A stretch of 64,000 nucleotides of DNA from Bradyrhizobium sp. AZCC 1610 (lineage in GTDB: Bacteria > Pseudomonadota > Alphaproteobacteria > Rhizobiales > Xanthobacteraceae), in contig NZ_JAZHRR010000001.1 in assembly GCF_036924515.1 (NCBI RefSeq), positions 4,373,001-4,437,000 of the forward strand, given 5' to 3'. Of this stretch, positions 52,105-60,991 are shown one piece after another (the first letter of the stretch is position 1; each line of letters starts with the position of its first letter). Position numbers and translations under genes: made by a program. Under the pieces are notes generated by a model. It was not told where the DNA came from and did no database searches. It worked only from the letters and a program-made list of their open reading frames with translations.

Positions 52105-53103
52105 TCAGTTTTCCGGCTGCGATACGAACAGATCCATTCCCAGCCGCTGCGACAGGAATTTAGCCGCCAGTTGTCCCTTCACGCTGTTGCCGGCCGCATC
52201 GAGCGGCGGCGCGAAAGTTCCGAAGCCGCCTTTGCCCGGAGAAACCGCGACGATGCCGCCGCCGATCCCGCTCTTGCCCGGCAGACCGATGTCGTAAAGC
52301 CAGTCGCCAGAAGTCTCGTACAAGCCGGCCGTAATCATCACCGTAAGCGCATAGTGACAGACGGCCGCGTCGACCACGCGTTGTTTGGTGACGGGGTTGA
52401 CGCCACCATCCGCCAGTGTCGCCCCCATCACCGCCAGATCGCGGGCGCTCACATTCAGCGAGCACTGCCGGGTGTAGAGATCGGTTGCCTGCCTGGCGTC
52501 GCAATAGATGCGGTCGTAGCTCTGCAGCAGCCGGGCGATACTGCGGTTGCGATAGTTCGTTTGCGACGCCGAGGCGTACACCTCCTCATTGAGCGTGAGC
52601 TTGCGCCCCGCAAACCGCGACAGCCCGTCGTGGATGAATTGCCATTGACCTTCCGCCGTCAGGCCCGGCACGAGGCTCGTCGTCGCGATCGCGCCCGCAT
52701 TCACCATCGGATTGGTCCGGCCGCCGCCCTGCTCGATGGCGGCGAGCGAGTTGAACGGCAAGCCGGTGGCGTTCGCCCCAAGTCTTGTGCGCGCTTCCTC
52801 CGGACCGATCGTCTCGCACACCAGCGCGAACACGAACGGCTTCGACACGCTCATGATCGAGAATTTATGTTCGGTGTCGCCGGCCTCGTAGACGCGCCCG
52901 CTGGTGCCTACGACGCAAACCCCGAACAGCTCTCGCGGCACCCTGGCGAGCGCCGGATAGACTTGTGAATTATGCCCGTCGCCGTTCGACTTGAAACGCC
53001 GATACGCGTCAGACACCAGCCTCTGCACCATGTCAGGCTCAGGCAGATGCCCCGTCGAAATATATGGCCGTTCTGCTTGTTCCGAGATCGAAGGCAAGTC
53101 CAT
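52105..53103 (-). CDS. glsA: Glutaminase A
   Basis: 332 residues with the serine-dependent glutaminase fold: catalytic Ser-x-x-Lys in 'FSIMSVSKPFVFALV', 'NPMVNAGAIATTSL', 'ESYASASQTNYRN'-like Tyr/Asn region (here 'EVYASASQTNYRN'), and 'GLPGKSGIGGGI' near the C-terminus. It converts glutamine to glutamate and ammonia; in E. coli GlsA (YbaS) the ammonia buffers the cytoplasm against acid. ATG 53103 begins the usual N-terminus; upstream in-frame sequence to 53229 is not family-like. It is followed by an MFS exporter. Confidence 0.95.
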   Translation of the reverse strand: MDLPSISEQAERPYISTGHLPEPDMVQRLVSDAYRRFKSNGDGHNSQVYPALARVPRELFGVCVVGTSGRVYEAGDTEHKFSIMSVSKPFVFALVCETIGPEEARTRLGANATGLPFNSLAAIEQGGGRTNPMVNAGAIATTSLVPGLTAEGQWQFIHDGLSRFAGRKLTLNEEVYASASQTNYRNRSIARLLQSYDRIYCDARQATDLYTRQCSLNVSARDLAVMGATLADGGVNPVTKQRVVDAAVCHYALTVMITAGLYETSGDWLYDIGLPGKSGIGGGIVAVSPGKGGFGTFAPPLDAAGNSVKGQLAAKFLSQRLGMDLFVSQPEN

Positions 53104-53643
53104 CGGACTCCTCCACCCGGGCTTGAACAATCCTGCTCGCGGACTGTCGAGCCGTTCGGCAACACGAGTTACATGCTGAGAAGCGATCTCCGTCGACCGC
53201 TTCAGCTTCTTGTGACTTGCAGCGAGCATAAGGTTCGAAGGTGCATCGAGTCAATCACACAACCTTAAAGTAGGTTTGCGGTGGGTGTGCTCCGCTACAA
53301 AATTTTGTGACAAATCACGTTGCGCTCACGCTGCATCGACAAACCTCGGCGAATTAGAAACCAATTTGACCGAGAGCCGTCACGGTTTGATGAGAGCGGA
53401 ACGATCAGCGAACCGTGATCCGTTCGCTCGCAGGTTGTGATACCGTTGCAGTTGTGCCGCATGGCTGCCAAGCGATCCAAGCGACTCGCCGCCATTAAGT
53501 CGACGCCCCTCGCCGGATCGTCCTCACCGCTAGCGGATTTTCCGGCAGCGGCGTTGCGCTGCGCGGGTGAAGGAGCTTGACCCGTCAAAAGCGCCCTGGG
53601 CGGCCAACAGCATGTCCATCATATCGAGTTGGAGGATACGGAG
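53104..53643. other. Divergent intergenic region glsA / DUF1269
   Basis: 540 bp without a supportable gene. It must contain the glsA promoter on the minus strand and the DUF1269 promoter on the plus strand. GGAAC-N18-CGTT at 53398-53424 resembles an EcfG promoter with a spacer one base too long. Confidence 0.4.
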
Positions 53644-54165
53644 ATGTCAGATCTAGTCGCGATCATCTATCCATCCGAGGCAAAGGCCGAAGAAGTGCGG
53701 CAGCGTCTGTTCAAGCTGCAGAAGGAATATCTGATCACGATCAGCGATGCAGTGATTGCAGTGAAGACGGAGGCTGGCCCGGTCAAGCTGAACCAGCTCG
53801 TCAATACGACGGCGGTGGGCGCCGTATCGGGCAGCTTCTGGGGGCTCCTGATCGGCGTCATCTTCCTCAATCCCATCCTTGGTGTTGCGCTCGGCGCGGC
53901 TTCCGGAGCGCTCGGTGGCGCCCTGTCGGACTACGGCATCGACGACGCCTTCATGAAGGAACTGTCGGCAAGCATGCAGCCGGGCAACGCCGCGCTGTTC
54001 GTGCTCATCAAGAACATTACGGCGGACAAGGTGCTGCGGGAGATTCAGGACGCGGGCGGCACCGTGCTCAAGACATCCCTTGACGATACCAAGGAACAGC
54101 AACTTCGCGACGCACTGGCGAAAGCCAGCACCGAGCCGGCCACGCCCAAAACAAACGCCGCTTGA
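53644..54165 (+). CDS. DUF1269 membrane-associated protein
   Basis: 173 residues. An N-terminal ferredoxin-like part ('DLVAIIYPSEAKAEEVRQRL') is followed by a Gly-zipper hydrophobic hairpin (about 55-100, 'SFWGLLIGVIFLNPILGVAL', 'GAASGALGGALSDYG') and a C-terminal soluble half with 'ALFVLIKNITADKVL' and a charged tail. DUF1269 proteins are general-stress-regulated membrane proteins of unknown function in alphaproteobacteria. ATG 53644 is chosen for the GGAGG/GGAG upstream; an earlier in-frame start at 53629 is weaker. Confidence 0.88.
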   Translation: MSDLVAIIYPSEAKAEEVRQRLFKLQKEYLITISDAVIAVKTEAGPVKLNQLVNTTAVGAVSGSFWGLLIGVIFLNPILGVALGAASGALGGALSDYGIDDAFMKELSASMQPGNAALFVLIKNITADKVLREIQDAGGTVLKTSLDDTKEQQLRDALAKASTEPATPKTNAA

Positions 54166-54201
54166 GCGGAGCAACCGAACTCCGCCGGCCCCCGGGACCG
54201 C

Positions 54202-55932
54202 ATGCTGATCGATCCGCGCCACGGCGATATCGAGGACGATGCCGCCAGTCCCGGGCAGCGGTCCCTGCTTGCAATCGCCGGGAGCCTGCTGGTCGAAATC
54301 AGTTTGCCCAAACTGCTGTTTGCCTGGACGGTGTTGCTGTTGTTGCCGGCAGTGCTTCTGGGTCTGGCTCCGTTGCTGGTCTCCGCCTGGTTTTCAACCT
54401 TGTCGGAACAGCTTGCCACACTGACCGAGATCGGCACGGCCCTCGCCTTGCTTGCGATCGTCGCGGTGGGATGGATCGGATGGCGACCGCTGTTGCGGAT
54501 CGCCGAGGTCAATTTCTGGTCGCTCAACGCGCTCGCCGTGCAGCCTGGCTACGCGTTCACCCGCGAAGCGCTGCGCCACCTGACGGAGCGGATATGGGGC
54601 AGGAAGCTGACCATCGCCGGCCGGGCGAGGTTACGCAGCGCCAATTCGGTTGCGGCCGGTATCATGCTGTCCGCATGCGCCGTGGTGATTGCGATGCTGG
54701 CCTGGCCCGCCTCGCGTTGGACGGGCGCCTGGAACGACCTGGTCTTGCTGCATCGCCTCGCCGTGCCGACGCTGGCAAATGCCGTCGTGCTGCTGTCGAT
54801 ATATTTGGCGGTCGCATCGCTGGCTTGGGGATTAGCGGATGCCAGCATGCCGCAACCGGTCGATCTCGCCGCCTTCGACACCGCCTCCTCCGGCGGCCGT
54901 AGCTGGCGCGTGGCGCATCTGTCGGACCTTCACGTGATCGGCGAACAATATGGCTTTCGCATCGAAAGCGGACGGTCGGGACCGCGCGGCAATGGCCGGC
55001 TCGATCAGGTCCTGGCGCATCTCGCCGCCATTCATGCGATCGATCCACTCGATCACGTTCTCATCACCGGCGATATGACCGACGCCGGCCGCGCCGGCGA
55101 ATGGGCCACATTCCTCGACGCAATAGCGCATCATCCGGAACTTGCCGCGTGCACGGTCATGTTACCGGGAAATCACGACGTCAACATCGTCGACCGCGCC
55201 AATCCGGCCCGGCTCGATCTGCCGTTCAGCCCGGGCAAGCGGTTACGGCAAATCCGCACCCTGTCGGCGATGGCCGCCGTGCAAGGCCATCGCGTGCGCG
55301 TGGTCGATGCCTTGGGAACGCCGACCGTAACGCTGAACGAGGCGCTGGCGCCGCACCGCGATGCGATCGTGGCGCTTGCGGAGTATGGCGGCCTGCGCCG
55401 TGCAGCGGCGCTGCGTGGCTTGTTCGACGACCAGTTTCCGATGATCCTGCCGCCAGAGGCGGAAGACGGCCTCGGAATAGCCATCCTGAACTCCAATGCA
55501 GAGACCCATTTTTCCTTTACCAACGCGCTCGGGCTGGTATCCGTCGAACAGACCCATCGTTTCGAGGCGGCGATCCGCCATTATCCGGCAGCACGCTGGA
55601 TCGTCGCATTGCACCACCATGTGGTGGAGTATCCCATGCCGGTGAAGGCATTCTCAGAACGCATCGGTACGGCACTGATCAACGGCAGCTGGTTCGTGCG
55701 CAGGCTGGAAGCGTTGGCCGGTCGCGCCGTGGTGATGCACGGTCACCGCCATATCGACTGGATCGGCGCATGCGGTTCGTTGAAGATCATCTCCGCGCCC
55801 TCGCCGGTGATGAATACGACCGATGATGCGGCCACGCATTTCTATATTCACACGCTGGCGGCTGGGCCAGATGGACAGCTTGGTCTGATGCCGCCGCAGC
55901 GGGTGGAGATTGCCGGCGAGAAAAACTCCTAG
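54202..55932 (+). CDS. Membrane-anchored metallophosphoesterase
   Basis: 576 residues. The N-terminal 210 residues contain about five membrane helices. The calcineurin-like domain follows with all metal motifs: 'RVAHLSDLHVIG', 'VLITGDMTDAG', 'VMLPGNHDVN', 'IVALHHHVVEYP' and 'AVVMHGHRHID'. The active site probably faces the cytoplasm. Substrates of such integral membrane phosphoesterases range from lipid to nucleotide phosphates; none is indicated here. It begins 36 bp after the DUF1269 gene, in the same direction. Its end overlaps the convergent AI-2E gene by 4 bp. Confidence 0.85.
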   Translation: MLIDPRHGDIEDDAASPGQRSLLAIAGSLLVEISLPKLLFAWTVLLLLPAVLLGLAPLLVSAWFSTLSEQLATLTEIGTALALLAIVAVGWIGWRPLLRIAEVNFWSLNALAVQPGYAFTREALRHLTERIWGRKLTIAGRARLRSANSVAAGIMLSACAVVIAMLAWPASRWTGAWNDLVLLHRLAVPTLANAVVLLSIYLAVASLAWGLADASMPQPVDLAAFDTASSGGRSWRVAHLSDLHVIGEQYGFRIESGRSGPRGNGRLDQVLAHLAAIHAIDPLDHVLITGDMTDAGRAGEWATFLDAIAHHPELAACTVMLPGNHDVNIVDRANPARLDLPFSPGKRLRQIRTLSAMAAVQGHRVRVVDALGTPTVTLNEALAPHRDAIVALAEYGGLRRAAALRGLFDDQFPMILPPEAEDGLGIAILNSNAETHFSFTNALGLVSVEQTHRFEAAIRHYPAARWIVALHHHVVEYPMPVKAFSERIGTALINGSWFVRRLEALAGRAVVMHGHRHIDWIGACGSLKIISAPSPVMNTTDDAATHFYIHTLAAGPDGQLGLMPPQRVEIAGEKNS

Positions 55933-56924
55933 AGCTTGCCCGGCTTCATCTGATCCGGTCCGCCGAGCAGATCGGCGACCCAGCGGCTTGACGGATGCGC
56001 GGCGCAGAAGGTCAGAATGGCCAGCGTGATCGGCACGCCGATGAAGGTCCCGAACAGCCCCCACAGGAACGTCCAGAAGAAGATCGCGAACAGCACGACG
56101 ACAGGCGAAATCGACAACATGGAGCCGGCCACCCGCGGCTCGATGTAGCTGCCGACCGCGAACTGAATGACGTTCAGGCAGACGAAGACGCCGAGGACCG
56201 CCGGCCAGCTCTCGAACTGCGTCATCGCCAGCAAGGTCGGAAACAGCGTTGCGACGAAAGGACCAATGAACGGAATATAATTGAGCACGAAGGCAATCAC
56301 GCCCCATTCGAATGCGAACGGCAATCCGGCCACCCACGCAAATGCGCCGACCAACAGGCCGGTCACCGCACTCATCTTCGTCCGCACCAGCAGATACTTT
56401 CGGAATTTCGCCGCTGTCGCCGTACTGCCGTCGAGCAGCACGCGGGCTGCGGTAGGATTATCCAGCCGCTCGATCTTTTGCCTGATGTTCTCGACTTCGA
56501 GAAGTCCGAGCATCACGTAAACCAGCGCGATCACCCAGAAGCTGAGCGTGGTATTGACGCGCCCGGTGACATACTGCGTCGCGCGCAGCAGCCAGCCTAC
56601 GTTGAAATGTTCGGCCCACAATCCGGCGACCGAGACGCCGTGGCCGTCCAGCCAGGTTACCATCGCTGAATAGAAGGCCTGATAGCGCGGCAACTCCGCG
56701 ACCAGCGATCGTCCGACGCGACCAAATCCCCAGGCCGCGAGGGAGGCAAAGCCGAGACAGATCGCCACCGTGACGACGACGGTGATCGCCAGCGCGACAA
56801 GCTTCGGCATCCACGACTGCAGCCGTTTCTGAATCGGCCACACGATGGCGATGACAAAAACGGCCGCCGCAAGCGGCGCGAATACCCTGCTCGCCTGCGC
56901 CAACGCCGCGGCGACCAGCACCAC
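55929..56924 (-). CDS. AI-2E/PerM-family permease
   Basis: 331 residues from the GTG at 56924. Seven or eight helices with the family's central soluble part and 'WGVIAFVLNYIPFIGPFVAT' and 'LFPTLLAM' motifs. The family was named after E. coli TqsA (autoinducer-2 export), but many members are Na+/H+ antiporters. The N-terminus seems a little short: the frame continues upstream with 'LKTAIGII', so a CTG or other weak start up to 30 nt earlier is possible. The start is therefore uncertain. Confidence 0.82.
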   Translation of the reverse strand: MVLVAAALAQASRVFAPLAAAVFVIAIVWPIQKRLQSWMPKLVALAITVVVTVAICLGFASLAAWGFGRVGRSLVAELPRYQAFYSAMVTWLDGHGVSVAGLWAEHFNVGWLLRATQYVTGRVNTTLSFWVIALVYVMLGLLEVENIRQKIERLDNPTAARVLLDGSTATAAKFRKYLLVRTKMSAVTGLLVGAFAWVAGLPFAFEWGVIAFVLNYIPFIGPFVATLFPTLLAMTQFESWPAVLGVFVCLNVIQFAVGSYIEPRVAGSMLSISPVVVLFAIFFWTFLWGLFGTFIGVPITLAILTFCAAHPSSRWVADLLGGPDQMKPGKL

Positions 56925-57139
56925 CGCGATGATTCCGATTGCGGTCTTCAGCCCGAAGCTTACCCCATTTTGGGTTCCTTCGACCTTCCAGCAACCCGAG
57001 ATTGTCAGCTACCTCACGCCACGGCAAGAGCGGGACACGGCGCGCCGCAAGCGTGACCGGCGTCACGTACCGCCATGCGGATGCGGCTTAGCGTTCCCAC
57101 AGCAAATCTCGCCGCGAGATTCATTTGAGGAACGCTGCC

Positions 57140-58798
57140 ATGTCCCGTTTTAAGTCAACGCTATTGCGCGCCGGTCTTCTGGCAAGCCTGTTGAACTTCA
57201 GCACCGGCGCAACTCTCGCCGAAGCCCCCAATGCCGATATCCGCAACGGCATGCAATCGCCGCCTCCCGCCGACCAGCGCATTGCGCTGGTGATCGGCAA
57301 TTCGAATTACCAGACCGCGCCAAAGCTCGCCAATCCCGGCAACGACGCGCAATCGATGGCGCAGCTTTTGAACTCGGCGGGCTTCGAGGTCACCCAGGCG
57401 ACCGACCTGACACGCCGCGACATGGTCAAGGTCGTGCAGGATTTCTCCGCCAGGGTCGCCGAGCGCGGCCCCGGTACCGTCGCCATGATCTACTATGCCG
57501 GTCACGGCGTGCAGGTGGCGGGCGAGAACTATTTGCTCCCGGTCGATGCGAAGATCGCTGCGCCGTCCGATCTCGACGGCAACTCGGTCCGGCTCGTCGA
57601 CGTGATGGGCACGCTGGAATCGATCCCGAGCCGGATGCGCATCGTCGTGCTCGACGCCTGCCGCAACAATCCGTTCCCGGAGGTCAATGACACCGGTCGG
57701 GGTCTCGCCATCGTCGATGCCCCCAAAGGTTCGATCGTCGGCTACTCGACCGCGCCGGGCATGGAAGCGCAGGACGGCGACGGCAACCACAGTCCGTATA
57801 CGTCGGCCTTCCTGAATGTCGCGCGCGAACCGAACCTGCCGATCGAACAATTGTTCAAGCGCGTGCGGCTCCAGGTGAACAACACGACCGACGGCCGGCA
57901 GACGCCCTGGGAAAGCTCGTCGCTGACCTCCGACTTCTACTTCTTCGGTGATACGGCGGTCGCCGCAGTCCGTGCACCGGATCGCAGCCCGATCGTCCAG
58001 ACCGCGTCGAACCTGCCGTCACGCTCGGTGCGCCAGGCTTATGACTATGTGCTGTCCGAAGGCTCGCCCGAGCATTATGAGGAATTCATCCGGCTCTACC
58101 CGCATGACCCGCTGTGCGACCGCATCCGCGTGTTGCTCGGTAACCTGCAGGTGGCAAAGGCGTGGCACAAGGCGGTGCTTGCGAACTCGCCCTTCGCCTA
58201 CAAGACGTTCCACGACAATTATTCCAACAGTCAGTACGCCAAGTCTGCATTGAAGCTGCAGGGTGCGCCGAAGGCGGTGCATCTGATGCAGTTCACGCAT
58301 CTGGCGAAGCAGTCGCCGTCGTTCAAGCCGGGGAACTTCGGCCACACACCGACGCTGGGCATCTCCAAGGGTAACCTTGGCGCTCAGGCTCATATGCCCT
58401 CGCAGTCGAAGATCGTTACGCTGCCCGCCAAGGGCGGGATCAACCCGGCCAACGTCGGCAACAACAACGGCAATCCAGGCAAGGTCACCACCCTGCCCGG
58501 CAAGATCAACCGCACGCCCGTCAATGTCGGCAACAACGGCAAGGTGACGACACTGCCCGGCAAGATCAACGCCAATCCCGTCAACGCCAGCAAGGGCACG
58601 ACCTTCCCCGGCAAGATCAACAACCGGGTCACCACCAGACCCATGGTCACGACCAGACCTATGGTCACCACCGCGCCGCGTCGTTTCAACAGTGGTATGG
58701 GCGGCGGAGGTTTCAGCAATCGCTTCGCCGCAGGCCCGTCCCGCAGTTCGTTCGGTGGCAGCGGCTCGTTCGGCGGACGCGGCGGCTTCAGGCGCTGA
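57140..58798 (+). CDS. Secreted caspase-like (peptidase C14) protein
   Basis: 552 residues. Sec signal peptide ending near 'GATLAEA' (about residue 25). The caspase p20-like domain (about 45-245) carries the catalytic His122 in 'YYAGHGVQ' and Cys174 in 'LDACRNNP', so the dyad is complete. A middle region (270-400) of helices with Tyr/His-rich 'EHYEEFIRLYPHDPLCDRI' follows. The last 150 residues are low complexity: about four copies of a 'KVTTLPGKIN' unit and a Gly/Arg/Ser-rich end. Secreted bacterial caspases are poorly understood. The repeats could bind cell wall or nucleic acid, which is inference. Confidence 0.9.
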   Translation: MSRFKSTLLRAGLLASLLNFSTGATLAEAPNADIRNGMQSPPPADQRIALVIGNSNYQTAPKLANPGNDAQSMAQLLNSAGFEVTQATDLTRRDMVKVVQDFSARVAERGPGTVAMIYYAGHGVQVAGENYLLPVDAKIAAPSDLDGNSVRLVDVMGTLESIPSRMRIVVLDACRNNPFPEVNDTGRGLAIVDAPKGSIVGYSTAPGMEAQDGDGNHSPYTSAFLNVAREPNLPIEQLFKRVRLQVNNTTDGRQTPWESSSLTSDFYFFGDTAVAAVRAPDRSPIVQTASNLPSRSVRQAYDYVLSEGSPEHYEEFIRLYPHDPLCDRIRVLLGNLQVAKAWHKAVLANSPFAYKTFHDNYSNSQYAKSALKLQGAPKAVHLMQFTHLAKQSPSFKPGNFGHTPTLGISKGNLGAQAHMPSQSKIVTLPAKGGINPANVGNNNGNPGKVTTLPGKINRTPVNVGNNGKVTTLPGKINANPVNASKGTTFPGKINNRVTTRPMVTTRPMVTTAPRRFNSGMGGGGFSNRFAAGPSRSSFGGSGSFGGRGGFRR

Positions 58799-58842
58799 CT
58801 CTAACCAAAGAGCTTAACCAAAGAGCTTCGTACAATTCGAAT

Positions 58843-58875
58843 CCGGGCAGAGCACACGCTCTGCCCGGTTCCGTT
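58843..58875. terminator. Hairpin between caspase gene and threonine dehydratase
   Basis: Stem CCGGGCAGAGC / GCTCTGCCCGG (11 bp) with a 4-nt loop, followed by TTCCGTTT on the plus strand. It serves the caspase gene and possibly the convergent dehydratase gene. A 13-bp direct repeat ACCAAAGAGCTTA/C lies just upstream. Confidence 0.7.
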
Positions 58876-58889
58876 TGAGACGGGTTGAT

Positions 58890-59879
58890 TCAGGCGACCA
58901 GCTTGGCAAACAGGTCCGCGTCGACATTGCCGCCGGAGAGCACGATGACGACGTTCTTGCCCCTGGCGTCGATACGGCCGGCCAACAGTGCAGCGAGACC
59001 GACGGCGCCGCCGGGCTCGACCACCAGCTTCAATTCCCGATAGGCATAGGCGACCGCCGCGCCGACTTCCTCGTCGGAGGCGATCACGCCATTCGCGAGC
59101 AGCTTGCTGTTGATCGAGAAGGTGAGTTCGCCCGGCATCGCCGCCATCAACGCATCGCAGATGGTGCGGCCGGCGGCGTGATGGGCCTCGCGATGGCCGG
59201 CGCGCAGCGACAAGCCGTGGTCGTCATAGTCCTTGGGCTCGGCGACGATTACCTGCGCTTGCGGAAACCTTGCCTTCACCGCCGTCGCAACGCCGGCGAT
59301 CAGCCCGCCGCCCGATGCCGGTGCCACCACGATATCGGGGACGAGCCCGAGCGCCGCCATGTCCTCGGCGATCTCGCGTCCCGCGGTGCCCTGGCCGGCG
59401 ATCACGAAGGGATCGTCGTAGGGGCGCACCAGCGTCGCGCCGCGCTTGGCCGCAATGCCGTTGGCGATGGCTTCGCGGTCTTCCTTGTCGCGGTCATAGA
59501 GCACCACCTCGGCGCCATAGCCCTTGGTGCGCTCGCGCTTGGTGAAGGGAGAGTCCGCAGGCATCACGATGGTGGCCTGCATGCTGAGGATCTGCGCCGC
59601 CGCCGCCACGCCCTGGGCGTGGTTGCCGGAAGAGAACGCGACCACGCCACCGCTGCGCTTGTCCAGCGGGATCGAGGCCAGCTTGTTGAAGGCGCCGCGG
59701 AACTTGAACGACCCGGTCCGCTGCAGCATTTCGGGCTTCAGAAAGACCTTGGTCCCGACGCGTTCATTGAGAACAGGAAACGACAACAGCGGCGTCCGTA
59801 CCGCAAAAGGCGCGACCACCCTGGCGGCGGCCTCGATATCGGCCGCGCCAATGGGTGGATTTTGGATGGATTCTGGCAT
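58890..59879 (-). CDS. Threonine/serine dehydratase family enzyme
   Basis: 329 residues, fold-type II PLP enzyme. The PLP lysine is in 'RTGSFKFRGAFNKL' (about residue 50), the phosphate loop is 'PASGGGLIAGV', and 'FSSGNHAQGVA' binds the substrate. It lacks the C-terminal ACT-like regulatory domain of biosynthetic IlvA, so it is of the catabolic TdcB or serine-racemase type. Likely reaction: threonine (or serine) to 2-oxobutyrate (or pyruvate) plus ammonia. ATG 59879 gives 'MPESIQNPPIG'. It stands alone between two terminators or gaps. Confidence 0.88.
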   Translation of the reverse strand: MPESIQNPPIGAADIEAAARVVAPFAVRTPLLSFPVLNERVGTKVFLKPEMLQRTGSFKFRGAFNKLASIPLDKRSGGVVAFSSGNHAQGVAAAAQILSMQATIVMPADSPFTKRERTKGYGAEVVLYDRDKEDREAIANGIAAKRGATLVRPYDDPFVIAGQGTAGREIAEDMAALGLVPDIVVAPASGGGLIAGVATAVKARFPQAQVIVAEPKDYDDHGLSLRAGHREAHHAAGRTICDALMAAMPGELTFSINSKLLANGVIASDEEVGAAVAYAYRELKLVVEPGGAVGLAALLAGRIDARGKNVVIVLSGGNVDADLFAKLVA

Positions 59880-59932
59880 CCGCCATTTGTATCGCGCTCG
59901 CCGACAGACGGGCAAGACGATTTAGCGTGAAT

Positions 59933-60991
59933 TCAGGCTGCGAAATGCGGGTCTTCTGCCCCAAATTCGGCCACCTCGCCTTCCTGCTCGATCGGGCGCA
60001 CATTCAGGGCATGTTCGATGAAAACCCGCGTGGAGGCTTGCCAGGTGTGGGCGCCGGCGAATTCGACGCAATCTTCGCGCGAAACCTGCAGCGCATCCAG
60101 GCAGGCCGCACGCAGATCCTCATCCAGGACGCCGACCGGCGCCGAGCCGATCACGTCGCGCGGACCGGTGACCGGAAAGGCGGCAACCGGCAGGCCGCTG
60201 GCCAGCGCCTCCAGCAGCACCAGGCCAAACGTGTCGGTCCTGCTGGGAAAGACGAAAATATCAGAGGCCGCGTAGATTTCGGCCAGCTCCTCGCCGTGCC
60301 TTGCACCCAGGAACACGGCGTTCGGATATTTCCGCTCCAGCGCCGTCAGGGCCGGTCCATCGCCGACGACGAGCTTGGTGCCGGGCAGATCGAGGTCGAG
60401 GAAGGCTTCGAGATTCTTTTCAACCGCGAGACGCCCGACGCTGAGATACACCGGCATCGGCAGGCAGAGATCGACGCTCCGCGGATGAAACAGCGAGGTA
60501 TCGACGCCGCGCGACCACAGCACCACGTTGCGAAAGCCGCGCATGCGCAATTCGGCCGCCAGCGCCGGCGTTGCCGCCATCACCGCCTGGCTCGGCCGGT
60601 GGAACCAGCGCAGCACCCGCCATACCCAGGATTCAGGGATCGGCGAGCGCGCCGATACATATTCCGGAAAACGGGTGTGAAAGCTCGTGGTGAACGGCAG
60701 GCCACGCTTGCGGCAATAGCGCCGCACGAGCAACCCAATCGGGCCCTCGGTCGCGATATGAATGCTGTCGGGCTTTGCCGCTTCGATCAATTGCGCGATT
60801 TTTGCCGGATACGGCAGCGCCAGCCGCAGATCCGGATAGCTCGGCATCGCGAAGGTGCGAAACGATTGCGGCGTCAGGAAACTCACCTCGACGCCGAATC
60901 CCTTGGCCGCCTCTGCCATCATGGTCAGCGTCCGAACCACCCCGTTGACCTGGGGATGCCACGCATCGGTCGCGACCAGGATATGCGTCAT
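59933..60991 (-). CDS. Glycosyltransferase family 4
   Basis: 352 residues, GT-B fold: N-terminal 'ILVATDAWHPQVNGVVRTL', 'IHIATEGPIGLLVRRYC' and 'TTSFHTRFPEYV'; C-terminal 'LSVGRLAVEKNLEAFLDLD', 'LVVGDGPAL' and the nucleotide-sugar motif 'FVFPSRTDTFGLVLLEALAS'. It resembles GDP-mannose- or UDP-sugar-dependent enzymes that glycosylate diacylglycerol or phosphatidylinositol. It overlaps the upstream metallophosphatase gene by 4 bp (ATGA), so the two are coupled and probably act in the same membrane-lipid pathway. Confidence 0.88.
   Translation of the reverse strand: MTHILVATDAWHPQVNGVVRTLTMMAEAAKGFGVEVSFLTPQSFRTFAMPSYPDLRLALPYPAKIAQLIEAAKPDSIHIATEGPIGLLVRRYCRKRGLPFTTSFHTRFPEYVSARSPIPESWVWRVLRWFHRPSQAVMAATPALAAELRMRGFRNVVLWSRGVDTSLFHPRSVDLCLPMPVYLSVGRLAVEKNLEAFLDLDLPGTKLVVGDGPALTALERKYPNAVFLGARHGEELAEIYAASDIFVFPSRTDTFGLVLLEALASGLPVAAFPVTGPRDVIGSAPVGVLDEDLRAACLDALQVSREDCVEFAGAHTWQASTRVFIEHALNVRPIEQEGEVAEFGAEDPHFAA

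Noticed and set aside
53398..53424. EcfG promoter for the DUF1269 gene
   Set aside because: GGAAC and CGTT are present but the 18-bp spacer is longer than the usual 16-17 and the gene is 220 bp away; kept only as a note.
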